DNA of 64,000 nucleotides, from NCBI GenBank assembly GCA_964398945.1, contig CAYNOT010000013.1, positions 1 to 64,000 on the forward strand. The letters are read 5' to 3'. Both the position numbers and the translations under genes were made by a program. Below are positions 24,588 to 33,514 of the stretch, piece by piece (position 1 is the first letter of the stretch; the number at the start of each line of letters is the position of its first letter). The stretch is from JBGTGG01 sp964398945 (GTDB lineage: Bacteria; Bacteroidota; Bacteroidia; Cytophagales; Cyclobacteriaceae). The notes beneath the pieces were generated by a model that worked only from the letters and a program-made list of their open reading frames with translations, was not told the DNA's origin and made no database searches.

Positions 24588-25013
24588 TTACTTCTTGTTG
24601 AAATAAAGAATATTAAAGAATCCACTTTTTGTAGAACTTCTGATGATTAAAGTTTCGGGCGAAGGAAAGTGATAAGTAAAAGATACCGGCTTTTCTTCAA
24701 TGGAAATAAATAGTTGCCCTTCTTTTATTGTCCATGTTCCTTTTGAAGTTGTCCTCTCCCCGCTCTTGTTCCAGGAAATGGTTATTTCATCATTAACACG
24801 AAAGGTAAATTCACGTCCTTCTAAAGAAGCTGTTGCCCGGGCCTTAATCCCATCGGGTAAACTATCATATTTTGCACGCATGCTTCCCTCTATTCGTGAA
24901 AGTGTTTCGGGTACGTTTACTTGCCAACCCCCTAAAAATTTTGAGTTGCTTTCTTGCCCCATTAAACCTGTTGAAAACAACACGAAGGAAAAAATAATGA
25001 AAGTCTTTATCAT
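24588..25013 (-). CDS. Small secreted protein, lipocalin-like pattern
   Basis: A 141-residue protein with a signal peptide ending LMGQ (about 1-19). The mature part opens with FLGGWQV and continues in short strands (EFTFRVNDEITISW, TSKGTWTIKEGQLFISIEE), as in small lipocalin-like or calycin domains. No family is recognised with confidence. It is sandwiched between the two RHS genes, 6 bases from one and 29 from the other, so it is very likely co-expressed with them. It might assist secretion or folding of the RHS proteins, but that is speculation from context. Confidence 0.68.
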   Translation of the reverse strand: MIKTFIIFSFVLFSTGLMGQESNSKFLGGWQVNVPETLSRIEGSMRAKYDSLPDGIKARATASLEGREFTFRVNDEITISWNKSGERTTSKGTWTIKEGQLFISIEEKPVSFTYHFPSPETLIIRSSTKSGFFNILYFNKK

Positions 25014-25042
25014 GGTTAATTAGTTTAAAAGATGCGTTTTGT

Positions 25043-28000
25043 TTAGTGTTGAACACAATATGGATTGCTTGAGTAAACGATAAGGTCTACACTATCGGTA
25101 TAAGTGTTTCCACAAGTACCAGTGACTGTACAGCGCACTGTGTACGAACCACTATAGCCCAAAGGTCCAAAACCAGGGGGTGATTCAACACCGGGGCCGC
25201 TACCTAAACTATACCAAGGCCCGTTGTTATACCGATAGTCCCACTGGGTTGATGCTGTCCCCCTTGGGTCTATAGAGAAAAAGGTTGGGTATTCTACGTT
25301 GAACCCATCACAAAGGTCAATACTTGTTGGGCCATTTATAAGAATGTTTATTCCGGTAATCGGGTTGGTTACAGTAATATTTAATGTTGCATCAGAAGAC
25401 AAATATTCGGGGTTTTCCCTTCGGACCTTTACCTGATAGCTACCGATGGAAGAATAGGTGTGGGGGGTTGATGTGCTTGTCGTGGTAATCGAATTCCCAT
25501 CCCCAAAATCCCAATGGTATTTTGTTTCACCAAAATCAGAAGGCACAGCACTACTAAAGTTAACCACCTGTCCTGGTTGAGGACAACCAGAGATAGAAAT
25601 TGAATTGTTGGAAAGAGCTTCTTCCTGCCCTTTGTAATGATAACGGTATTGAGTTGTTATATGATTGTTATGGTCCTTTACATGCTTTAAGCGATTAAAA
25701 TTATCGTAGGTGTAATTGGTGTTTCTGCTATTGAGGTCTGTGAGTTTAGTCAGACCGACTAGTGGCGAATGTGTAAAGCCCGTTTGATGTTGATAGGAAC
25801 CCGGATTCCGTGTAAAAGAAGCCAATAAAGATGAGTTATTGCCCCACACATAGTTTGTTTGAATTCCATCTTCCCCATAAACTGTTGTGGGATTCCCAAA
25901 GGAATCATAACTCGAAATTTGATTCACTAATTTAAAGCTACCACTATTTGGCCAGGAGAATGACTGCGAAATTACTTCCGTCCAATTGTAATTCGTAAAA
26001 AGATTGCCAATACCTGATTTAAGTTTATAATTTTCCCAATTTGAAATTTTACCTATTGAGAATTCTTTAAACTTAGAAACAGAAGCACCCAATAAATACT
26101 TTTTTGTTGTTCCATTTTCAAGACGTTCCAAGTAAGAAATACTTTCAATTGGAAAGTTATCCATTTTCTTAGATTTCATAAAATAAATTGCTCTAGCTGC
26201 CACATCGTTAGGTGCAATTGTCGTTGTGATGTAATCTATTGGATACTTTGTTTCCGATACCAACTTCTCACCAGTAGGTAAAGTTTTAGTGATTTTTCTA
26301 GCCAACAAATCTGAAGCATAGGTTGATTGGTTGGAGCCTGAAACAGGGATATAGCTGTATGAAGTAGTTGTCGCTGTCTTTTTGGCCTCGTTACCCGGTT
26401 CAAACTGATCATAAATTTCTTCCACCTCACTCTTTAAGAAAAGTGGTTTTGATATTAATTTATACTTACCAAAGTGATACACAGGTGCAAATCCATTTGA
26501 ACCATACGTTTGGATTGTTGACATTACCGCAACGCCTTCAATTTCCTTCCGTGGTGAAGCATCAAAATCATACTCTTTAGTTATTCTTTGAGCCACCAAA
26601 TAATTTGATCCAACTTTAGTAAATAATTCTTTTTTTAATAATAACCCTCGCTCCCAAAAAAAAGATGATTTAGCTGCAAACGGAGGTCCATTGGGTTCTA
26701 CTGGAAGATTCTGTGGAATAATGTCACCAATTCTGGCAACATCGTAATAGATCTCAGGGTTTGCATCAGGTCGATCCGAATAATTGGTATAATAATAATC
26801 CTCTCGTATCAACCCACTTTCGATGACCGACACTTTACCATATCCAACGCTCACCCCATCAATATCAAAAAGTGAGACATAGGACCCCGAATTGATTCTA
26901 AGAAATTTTACGGGACACGAGGAACTAACAGTTAAATTTAAGGGCCCAACATTGAAGGAATGATTGTAACCAGCATTTATTGCATTATACTCAAAAGCAT
27001 AAATTGGTTGCGCCAGTTTTACTGGTAGATAATAGAAGTATTCTTTTTCATTAATCGTGACACCCTTTTCTTTACTTAAAATCTTTTTGATCCGAACCCC
27101 CGCTGCACCTTCATTTGATTCATATATAAATTCGGATTTCAATCCAGTCGGATAGTCGACTTCTATCAAAATATTTGCCTTTGCCGCTGTGAAATGAGCC
27201 TCTTTATCAGCACCTTCTTGATCAGGAATGCCTGGAATTTTTGAATAAAATCCCCGGTGATACCACACACTATACATTCCCGTTCGTCCATTAAAATATC
27301 CCCAATGATCCTCAAATGACGTAAACCGGGGTGGGAGATCAACACCCTCTTCATAAGTAAATTTCCAAAAATCAAGATTGTTCTGTTTTATAGATTTGAG
27401 CTTTAATCTGAAGCAATCATTGCAATCAGATGGAAAGGAGTAAGGAGGCAAACCCTTAACTGTATATGACCCCCAAAATGTATTCGCCCCATTGAAGTAT
27501 TCGTATTCAAAATCATACGATTTAATAATTCCGAGATTATTTCTTTGTGTAATGTTAGTTACATTCCAGCCACCTTTAAGGTCCTTCCTATTTGATGAAT
27601 ACCCAAATTCTACAGTCCCTAATGGGCTTGTGATTGTCTTAATATATTTTGGCTTATCTATTATAATTTTAGTATTGGTAGCATATTCTTCGCTACGATC
27701 AGGATTACAACTTCCACCAGGCTGTTTAATTACTTTGGCCATAGTTTCGGCAAAGTACTCATAGCTAACATTAGTGCCAATAACGTATGCGAAACTCACA
27801 TCTTCATTCCCAAATGGATCCATCACCTTTGATAAATACCAGGTAGAAGCATAAGTCTCTGTTTTCCCGTTTGTTTCAGAAATTGTGGTTTCAATAAAAT
27901 TTGAGTTTTCCCCAAAAAAATATCTATATCCATTTGGATCCGTGATTATCCAGTAATTGCTAGTTGAGGTTGGGCCAAACGGAGGCTCAATTTTAATATT

Positions 28001-28513
28001 TTGATATGGGATCGTAGTTGGTATCCCATTCTTATCAAAGACAAACCGTCCCTGCATACCTAAGAAATTAAAGTAAAAAATATCCGGTTGCGAATCACAT
28101 AGATTATTCAACATTCCATGGAAAATCGGAGGATAGTAAGTTCTATCTGTATAATCCCCATTCGCACAAAAATATCCATTATCAGGTTTGCCTCTAACAG
28201 TCCTGGTTATTACACCACCAGCATTTAAACCCCATCCTAATCCAACCTGGCTTGCTACTTCCTGCAATTTTATCCCTCCGGCATGATAGTTTAGGCCGAT
28301 CGGTACCGATATTTTCCTTCCTGAAAAATTTATTAATTGTATTGGGATACTTAAAATCCCAGAGTAATTGTTAACAGGAAGATTAATTTCATCAATCAAC
28401 GATGATGAGTTTGGTGAAGGGGGAATTGAAACAAGGTTGTTCCCATCTTGACTGTATGACTGATTTAGACCAAAAAAAAGAATAATACAAAAACAAAAAA
28501 ACCTATCTATCAT
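25043..28513 (-). CDS. RHS-type SpvB-like protein with PKD and Ig-like C-terminal domains
   Basis: An 1156-residue secreted protein. A signal peptide ends SYSQ (about 1-22). The N-terminal region (about 35-110: LPVNNYSGILSIPIQL, VGLGWGLNAGGVITR) resembles the SpvB/TcaC-like beginning of RHS proteins in Bacteroidota. YD repeats appear near 900-950 (YTYDNFNRLKHVKDHNNH). A PKD domain follows at about 965-1050 (YHWDFGDGNSITT, TYSSIGSYQVKVRR), then an Ig-like domain to the end. Unlike its partner it carries no polymorphic tip after an RHS core, so it is not itself an obvious toxin. It is first in the operon 28513-18703 and appears more A+T-rich than the housekeeping genes. Confidence 0.85.
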   Translation of the reverse strand: MIDRFFCFCIILFFGLNQSYSQDGNNLVSIPPSPNSSSLIDEINLPVNNYSGILSIPIQLINFSGRKISVPIGLNYHAGGIKLQEVASQVGLGWGLNAGGVITRTVRGKPDNGYFCANGDYTDRTYYPPIFHGMLNNLCDSQPDIFYFNFLGMQGRFVFDKNGIPTTIPYQNIKIEPPFGPTSTSNYWIITDPNGYRYFFGENSNFIETTISETNGKTETYASTWYLSKVMDPFGNEDVSFAYVIGTNVSYEYFAETMAKVIKQPGGSCNPDRSEEYATNTKIIIDKPKYIKTITSPLGTVEFGYSSNRKDLKGGWNVTNITQRNNLGIIKSYDFEYEYFNGANTFWGSYTVKGLPPYSFPSDCNDCFRLKLKSIKQNNLDFWKFTYEEGVDLPPRFTSFEDHWGYFNGRTGMYSVWYHRGFYSKIPGIPDQEGADKEAHFTAAKANILIEVDYPTGLKSEFIYESNEGAAGVRIKKILSKEKGVTINEKEYFYYLPVKLAQPIYAFEYNAINAGYNHSFNVGPLNLTVSSSCPVKFLRINSGSYVSLFDIDGVSVGYGKVSVIESGLIREDYYYTNYSDRPDANPEIYYDVARIGDIIPQNLPVEPNGPPFAAKSSFFWERGLLLKKELFTKVGSNYLVAQRITKEYDFDASPRKEIEGVAVMSTIQTYGSNGFAPVYHFGKYKLISKPLFLKSEVEEIYDQFEPGNEAKKTATTTSYSYIPVSGSNQSTYASDLLARKITKTLPTGEKLVSETKYPIDYITTTIAPNDVAARAIYFMKSKKMDNFPIESISYLERLENGTTKKYLLGASVSKFKEFSIGKISNWENYKLKSGIGNLFTNYNWTEVISQSFSWPNSGSFKLVNQISSYDSFGNPTTVYGEDGIQTNYVWGNNSSLLASFTRNPGSYQHQTGFTHSPLVGLTKLTDLNSRNTNYTYDNFNRLKHVKDHNNHITTQYRYHYKGQEEALSNNSISISGCPQPGQVVNFSSAVPSDFGETKYHWDFGDGNSITTTSTSTPHTYSSIGSYQVKVRRENPEYLSSDATLNITVTNPITGINILINGPTSIDLCDGFNVEYPTFFSIDPRGTASTQWDYRYNNGPWYSLGSGPGVESPPGFGPLGYSGSYTVRCTVTGTCGNTYTDSVDLIVYSSNPYCVQH

Positions 28514-28681
28514 TTTCCTGAATGGTTTGGCAATTAGATATCCTTAATTAGCATTGATATTTACAATTATAAACAATATCAATTTCTGATTTTGTGGCTA
28601 AAGATTGATCGTTAATTCAAAACAAGGAAATTCGCATTTGTTTAGCGTTTTATTGAACAGATTGAGTAAAAATACCTAACG

Positions 28682-28704
28682 AAAAATAGGAGAATTCTCC
28701 TATT
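28682..28704 (-). terminator. Palindrome with T-run after the LuxR-type regulator
   Basis: AATAGGAGAATTCTCCTATT (28685-28704) is a perfect 20-bp palindrome, 19 bases past the regulator's stop. On the minus strand it is followed by TTTCG within a TTTTT run, the layout of an intrinsic terminator (8-bp stem, AATT loop). The stem is A+T-rich, so it may be weak, and a dimeric regulator could also bind such a palindrome. The rest of 28514-28723 is A+T-rich and should hold the RHS operon promoter, but no clear box was found. Confidence 0.5.
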
Positions 28705-28723
28705 GGAAAACCTTTCGAAAACC

Positions 28724-29362
28724 TCATGGAATCAGTACACCCCTTACAAAAGCTTTCTTGATCAAACCCGCAGTATTCTTCGCCCCCAATTTTTTCATGA
28801 GGCTTGTCCGGTGGTTTTGAACGGTCTTTTCACTGATGCACAACTTGTCCGCTATTTTTTCCATTGTGCATTCATCCGCAATCAATTTCACCACCTCCAA
28901 TTCCCGCAGGGAAAGTATGTGGGTGTCACAGGGCTGGTTAAAATCCTCGCGCGATCGATAGGCCTTTCTTGCCAGTGTGTTTAAATAAAAATCCTTCTCG
29001 ATCACTGAGCTGATGGCCATTTTTAATTCCTCCCCCTTAACGGCTTTATTTAAGTATGCATGGGCACCAATATTCAATAAGTTGCGCACAATGGTTACAT
29101 CATCATCTACGGAAAGGATAATAATCTTTACGGAAGGGAATCTGCGCTCCAAATAAATACATGCATCCCTTCCGTCCATTACGGGCATTTTCAAATCCAG
29201 CAATACAACATCGGGGACCCGGGCTTTCACCAGGCCGATTAACTCCTTCCCATTCCCTGCTTCTGCAATCTGGTACTCATTGTCTTTATCGAGTGTGGTG
29301 ATTATCCCCTTGCGGTAAAGGCAGTGGTCATCTGCAATGTATAAACGGATTTGCTTCCCCAT
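28724..29362 (-). CDS. NarL/LuxR-type response regulator
   Basis: A 212-residue two-domain transcription regulator. The receiver domain occupies about 5-122, with acidic residues Asp11-Asp12 and phosphoacceptor Asp56 (LLDLKMPVMDG). The C-terminal LuxR helix-turn-helix covers about 145-210 (LSLRELEVVKLIAD, KLCISEKTVQNHRTSLMKKL). It should be activated by a sensor kinase, but none lies in the window. Because it lies just upstream of the RHS operon on the same strand, it could control it, but a terminator-like palindrome separates them, so a link is only a possibility. Confidence 0.93.
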   Translation of the reverse strand: MGKQIRLYIADDHCLYRKGIITTLDKDNEYQIAEAGNGKELIGLVKARVPDVVLLDLKMPVMDGRDACIYLERRFPSVKIIILSVDDDVTIVRNLLNIGAHAYLNKAVKGEELKMAISSVIEKDFYLNTLARKAYRSREDFNQPCDTHILSLRELEVVKLIADECTMEKIADKLCISEKTVQNHRTSLMKKLGAKNTAGLIKKAFVRGVLIP

Positions 29363-29479
29363 AACTTGGTCAATTTTACTAACGGCTAATCCCGACCTTA
29401 CGTGAAGGGGGCACTCTGGCCATAAAAAAACACCTCTTCACATCTAATTATTGGAATGGGATTTCCAATAAATATTTCA

Positions 29480-31891
29480 TTAATAAATCCCCGGAAACTT
29501 CTGCGGGTCAACCTCGCCCATCATGTTGTAAATCCGATCGAAGATTTCTTCTGCATTCGGTTTTGAGAAATAATCGCCATCAGTAGCATACGCGGGGCGG
29601 TGTTCTTTTGCGGTTATCGTTTCGGGTTTGGAATCTAAAAACTGATAGGCATCCTGTTCTTCCACTATCTTTTGCAACATAAAAGCAGTAGCTCCCCCCG
29701 GCACATCTTCATCTGCAACTACCAATCGATTTGTTTTCTTTACTGAATCAACGATGCTATGGTGGATGTCAAACGGCAATAGCGATTGCACATCAATTAC
29801 CTCACACGAAATCCCAAAACGTTCCAACTCTTCTGCAGCTTCCATCACCACCCTGCACATGGAACCATACGTCACGATAGTAACATCGGTACCCGATTGC
29901 AATACTTCAGGTACTCCTAACGGAACAGTAAACCCGCCAATATTTTCCGGGATACGCTCTTTCAAACGATAGCCATTCAAACATTCAATGATTACTGCGG
30001 GATCATCCGATTTCAACATCGTATTATAAAAACCCGCTGCCTGTGTCATGTCGCGCGGAACTAAAATATAAATACCGCGCAAACTATTTAAGATCATTCC
30101 CATCGGGGAACCGGAATGCCATACACCTTCCAACCGATGGCCACGTGTACGAATAATCAACGGGGCTTTCTGTCCACCTTTTGTACGGTATTGCAGTGTG
30201 GCCAGATCATCGGACAAAATTTGTACAGCGTATAAAAAATAATCGAGGTATTGAATTTCAGCAATCGGTCTTAAGCCGCGCAAAGCAGCACCAATCCCTT
30301 GTCCAATAATCGTACATTCACGGATACCGGTATCACTTACCCTGTTCTCTCCATACTTTTCTTGCAAGCCTGCAAAGCCTTGGTTTACATCACCAATTTT
30401 CCCGACATCTTCACCAAAAGCAAATACGCGCGGATCACGCTCCAACGCTTTGTCAAAACACACTTTCAAAACTTCACGTCCATCCACCAATAGGGAAGTA
30501 TCTGTGTAGATTGGGTCTACTCTTTCAACTTGCAATGCTGATGATGCTGATTGACTATACAAGTAGGAATTGTAGCGATCAAAATTTTGCTCATCCGCCT
30601 CTTTTAACCAGTCAATAATTTCCCGCTTGACTTCCGAATCTTTGAAACGCAACCAACGCAATGCCTTACGTGCCGCCTTCACAGCATCCATCCGCACAGG
30701 GTTAATGGTTTTATCCAACGCTTCTTTAATCTCACGAAGCGCCTTGGCATTTTCGCCTGTGGCCGCGGCTTTTCCTATCAATTGTGAAACCGTTTTCTGG
30801 TCTTCCTTGATTCCCGAAACAAAATTTTTCCATGCATTTTCACGTGCTTGTTTTGCTTCCAGCCTGGCTTCTTTTTCAATTGTATCAATTTCTTCAGGAA
30901 GGATCATTACATCTTCTTCAATCCACTCCCGCATTTTTTTGATGCAATCAAACTCGCGCTCCCACTCCAGTCGTTCTTTTGTTTTATACCGTTCGTGCGA
31001 ACCAGAAGTTGAATGGCCTTGTGGCTGTGTCACTTCCAGCACATGAACAAGTACAGGCACATGTTCTTCCCTGCAAATTTTTTCTGCCTTTTCGTATGTT
31101 TCAATCAAGTCTTGATAATCCCAACCTTTTGCCGTCAGGATTTCATACCCCTTCTCTGTTGCGTTTCGTTGAAACCCCGCCAATACTTTTGAGATACTTC
31201 CTTTCGTTGTGTGGTATTCCTGAGGAACGGAAATTCCAAAACCATCGTCCCATACGGAAACCAACATCGGAACTTGCAACACACCGGCAGCATTGAAACT
31301 TTCAAAAAACATTCCTTCCGATGTAGAAGCATTTCCGATCGTACCGAAAGCAATTTCATTTCCATTATCAGAAAGGTCCTTTAATGATTTCAATAATGGA
31401 TTGTTCCGAAAAAGTTTGGAAGCAAATGCAAGCCCAAGCAACCGCGGCATCTGCGCTGCTGTTGGTGAAATGTCGCTGCTGCTATTTTTTAAGTCTGTAA
31501 GTTTTTTGAATTCACCTTGCTCATCCAGCATGCGTGTTGAATAATGTCCATTCATCGAGCGACCGGCAGAAGAAGGATCTGCCTCGATGGAAGGGTGCGC
31601 ATAAAGTTGCGCGAAATATTGCTGGATTGTTAATTCATCGATCGCAAACATGAATGTTTGATCGCGGTAATAACCCGCCCGGAAATCTCCCTTTCGAAAA
31701 ACTTTCGCCATCGCGATTTGGGCGACTTCTTTTCCATCACCAAAAATGCCAAACTTGGCCTTTCCCATAAATACCTCTTTACGACCCATCAAGCTTGCTT
31801 CCCTGCTGGCAACCGCTAAGTGATAATCCGCCAAAATTTCTTTCACTTTGGCTTGGGGGAATTTTGTTTTGTTTTCTTTGACTATGCTCAA
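29480..31891 (-). CDS. 2-oxoacid dehydrogenase E1, fused alpha and beta subunits
   Basis: An 803-residue fusion of E1 alpha (about 1-400) and E1 beta (about 455-800) of a branched-chain or related 2-oxoacid dehydrogenase, which decarboxylates 2-oxoacids with thiamine diphosphate and passes the acyl group to E2. The alpha half shows YYRDQTF, GRSMNGHYS and a region corresponding to the thiamine motif, but reads GNAS (186-189) and DD (215-216) where GDGA and NN are usual. The beta half has FGEDVG, DTGIRECTIIGQGIGAA and WHSGSPMG. I recall the same variant in Bacteroidota homologues, often misnamed tungsten formylmethanofuran dehydrogenase. The start is TTG at 31891, with no earlier ATG. E2 and E3 genes are not adjacent. 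Confidence 0.88.
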   Translation of the reverse strand: MSIVKENKTKFPQAKVKEILADYHLAVASREASLMGRKEVFMGKAKFGIFGDGKEVAQIAMAKVFRKGDFRAGYYRDQTFMFAIDELTIQQYFAQLYAHPSIEADPSSAGRSMNGHYSTRMLDEQGEFKKLTDLKNSSSDISPTAAQMPRLLGLAFASKLFRNNPLLKSLKDLSDNGNEIAFGTIGNASTSEGMFFESFNAAGVLQVPMLVSVWDDGFGISVPQEYHTTKGSISKVLAGFQRNATEKGYEILTAKGWDYQDLIETYEKAEKICREEHVPVLVHVLEVTQPQGHSTSGSHERYKTKERLEWEREFDCIKKMREWIEEDVMILPEEIDTIEKEARLEAKQARENAWKNFVSGIKEDQKTVSQLIGKAAATGENAKALREIKEALDKTINPVRMDAVKAARKALRWLRFKDSEVKREIIDWLKEADEQNFDRYNSYLYSQSASSALQVERVDPIYTDTSLLVDGREVLKVCFDKALERDPRVFAFGEDVGKIGDVNQGFAGLQEKYGENRVSDTGIRECTIIGQGIGAALRGLRPIAEIQYLDYFLYAVQILSDDLATLQYRTKGGQKAPLIIRTRGHRLEGVWHSGSPMGMILNSLRGIYILVPRDMTQAAGFYNTMLKSDDPAVIIECLNGYRLKERIPENIGGFTVPLGVPEVLQSGTDVTIVTYGSMCRVVMEAAEELERFGISCEVIDVQSLLPFDIHHSIVDSVKKTNRLVVADEDVPGGATAFMLQKIVEEQDAYQFLDSKPETITAKEHRPAYATDGDYFSKPNAEEIFDRIYNMMGEVDPQKFPGIY

Positions 31892-31942
31892 AACTATGGT
31901 GATTTAACTGAATTGGTCAAAAATAACCAATCAGGAATGGTT

Positions 31943-32320
31943 TCAAAAATTGGCATTGGCAGTATAATTTACCCAATCCCCGTCAATTATTTGAGGATCA
32001 TAGTGATTTCGTTGCGAATAAAGGAAAATTCCGAATTTTTGGTTGTCAATCAGCAATTCATCATAATAATATCCTGCGGTAATTTCCAACCTGTAGATTT
32101 GACGTTGCGTGGCAATCGATCGAACTTCCATCTTTTCAGCAATAATTGTATCCGTGCGCGAATCTGAGATAACCGCATACGGATATTCCTTTTTTGAAAA
32201 GAGCCTGAATCCCGGCAAAATAAGTGTACCCCTCGAAACTAAATCATCTTTAAAATGCTGATAATTAGCCATTCCTGTACGAAGCGTTCCGTAAAAAAGG
32301 TATGATTTGATGCCTTCCAT
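31943..32320 (-). CDS. Gamma-glutamylcyclotransferase (AIG2/GGCT) family protein
   Basis: A 125-residue protein with the family N-terminal motif YLFYGTLRTGMANYQ (about residues 7-21), where YGTL binds the substrate glycine or carboxylate in the GGCT fold. It continues with LPGFRLFSKKEYPYAV, also typical. Family members cleave gamma-glutamyl-amino acids or gamma-glutamylamines to 5-oxoproline; the substrate here is unknown. ATG at 32320 is preferred because the family motif begins just after it; an upstream in-frame ATG at 32386 would extend into the region before the divergent ald gene. The two starts are 81 bases apart. Confidence 0.8.
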   Translation of the reverse strand: MEGIKSYLFYGTLRTGMANYQHFKDDLVSRGTLILPGFRLFSKKEYPYAVISDSRTDTIIAEKMEVRSIATQRQIYRLEITAGYYYDELLIDNQKFGIFLYSQRNHYDPQIIDGDWVNYTANANF

Positions 32321-32370
32321 AAATTCCGTAAAAAAGAATTGTTCAGCGTTCTGAATATTATCCGACTTGC

Positions 32371-32378
32371 TATATTTG
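32371..32378 (+). promoter_or_regulatory. TATATTTG -7 box for alanine dehydrogenase
   Basis: TATATTTG fully matches TAnnTTTG and lies 23 bases before the ald ATG at 32402, giving a short leader. It supports that ATG over the upstream in-frame one at 32339, which would lie before the transcript start. No perfect -33 element was identified. Confidence 0.55.
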
Positions 32379-32401
32379 CAGCCCACTATAACGATTGCAA
32401 G

Positions 32402-33514
32402 ATGATTATCGGAGTTCCAAAGGAAATAAAAAATAATGAGAATCGGGTTGCTTTAACGCCAGCCGGAGCACAAGAACTGACCAAACGCGGCCACACTGTA
32501 TATGTTCAAAAAACTGCGGGAGTGGGCAGTGGGTTCACGGATGAAGAATATCAGGGAGCCGGTGCCAAAATGATCCAGGATGCTGCTGAAGTTTATCAGT
32601 TGGCCGATATGATTATCAAAGTAAAGGAACCCATCGAACCGGAGTATAAATTAATCAAAGAAGGCCAACTCGTTTTTACGTATTTCCATTTTGCATCGTA
32701 TGAGCCGCTTACAAAAGCGATGGTACAAAGCAAAGCGGTGTGCCTTGCGTATGAAACCGTTGAGAGTGCCGATAGAAGCCTGCCATTATTGGTACCGATG
32801 TCGGAAGTAGCCGGACGCATGGCGATTCAAGAAGGTGCAAAATACTTAGAGAAACCTTTAAAAGGTCGTGGTATATTATTAGGAGGCGTACCGGGTGTGA
32901 AGCCTGCGAAAGTATTGATATTAGGTGGTGGTGTTGTTGGGACCAACGCAGCGAAAATTGCTGCTGGAATGGGTGCCGATGTTACCATTATGGATGTAAA
33001 CTTAAATCGTCTTCGCTACCTCGATGATGTGATGCCGAAAAATGTAAACACATTAATGTCGAGTGATTATGTGTTGCGGGAGATTGTAAAAACCACTGAT
33101 CTTATCGTGGGTGCGGTCTTGATCCCCGGAGCGAAAGCCCCAAAACTAGTAACACGCGATATGCTAAAAACAATGCGTCCCGGAACGGTTTTAGTTGATG
33201 TGGCAGTTGATCAAGGGGGTTGCATCGAAACCTGTACGCCCACCACACACGAAGACCCAACCTATATTATTGATGATGTTGTCCATTACTGTGTGGCAAA
33301 CATGCCAGGCGCAGTGCCGTATACTTCTACCCTTGCTTTAACAAATGCTACTTTGCCCTACGCCATTCGACTGGCAAATGATGGTTGGAAAAAAGCATGT
33401 AAAGAAAATGCAGACTTGCGTTTAGGACTGAACATGATCAATGGTGAGGTTGTTTACAAAGCGGTTGCGGATACGTTTAACCTTCCGTACACAGATGTCA
33501 ACAAATTCCTTTAA
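32402..33514 (+). CDS. ald: Alanine dehydrogenase
   Basis: NAD-dependent reversible oxidative deamination of L-alanine to pyruvate and ammonium. The 370-residue length is normal from ATG at 32402. The N-terminal signature MIIGVPKEIKNNENRVA is intact (the substrate-binding Arg and Lys lie in this and the KVKEP segments), and the Rossmann nucleotide-binding loop appears as VLILGGGVVGTNAAK at about 170-184. MPGAVPYTST and VDVAVDQGGCIET segments are also family-typical. It overlaps the convergent HsdR_N gene by four bases at its end. It probably serves nitrogen and carbon metabolism from a monocistronic transcript. Confidence 0.95.
   Translation: MIIGVPKEIKNNENRVALTPAGAQELTKRGHTVYVQKTAGVGSGFTDEEYQGAGAKMIQDAAEVYQLADMIIKVKEPIEPEYKLIKEGQLVFTYFHFASYEPLTKAMVQSKAVCLAYETVESADRSLPLLVPMSEVAGRMAIQEGAKYLEKPLKGRGILLGGVPGVKPAKVLILGGGVVGTNAAKIAAGMGADVTIMDVNLNRLRYLDDVMPKNVNTLMSSDYVLREIVKTTDLIVGAVLIPGAKAPKLVTRDMLKTMRPGTVLVDVAVDQGGCIETCTPTTHEDPTYIIDDVVHYCVANMPGAVPYTSTLALTNATLPYAIRLANDGWKKACKENADLRLGLNMINGEVVYKAVADTFNLPYTDVNKFL

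Noticed and set aside
28514..28723. Promoter assignment for the RHS operon in this gap
   Set aside because: A+T-rich with several partial matches to the -7 box, none complete, so no site is called.
29450..29469. ATTGGAA...TTCCAAT hairpin after the E1 gene as a terminator
   Set aside because: The minus-strand sequence following it is AATTAG, not a T-run, and the stem is only seven base pairs. Not enough to call.
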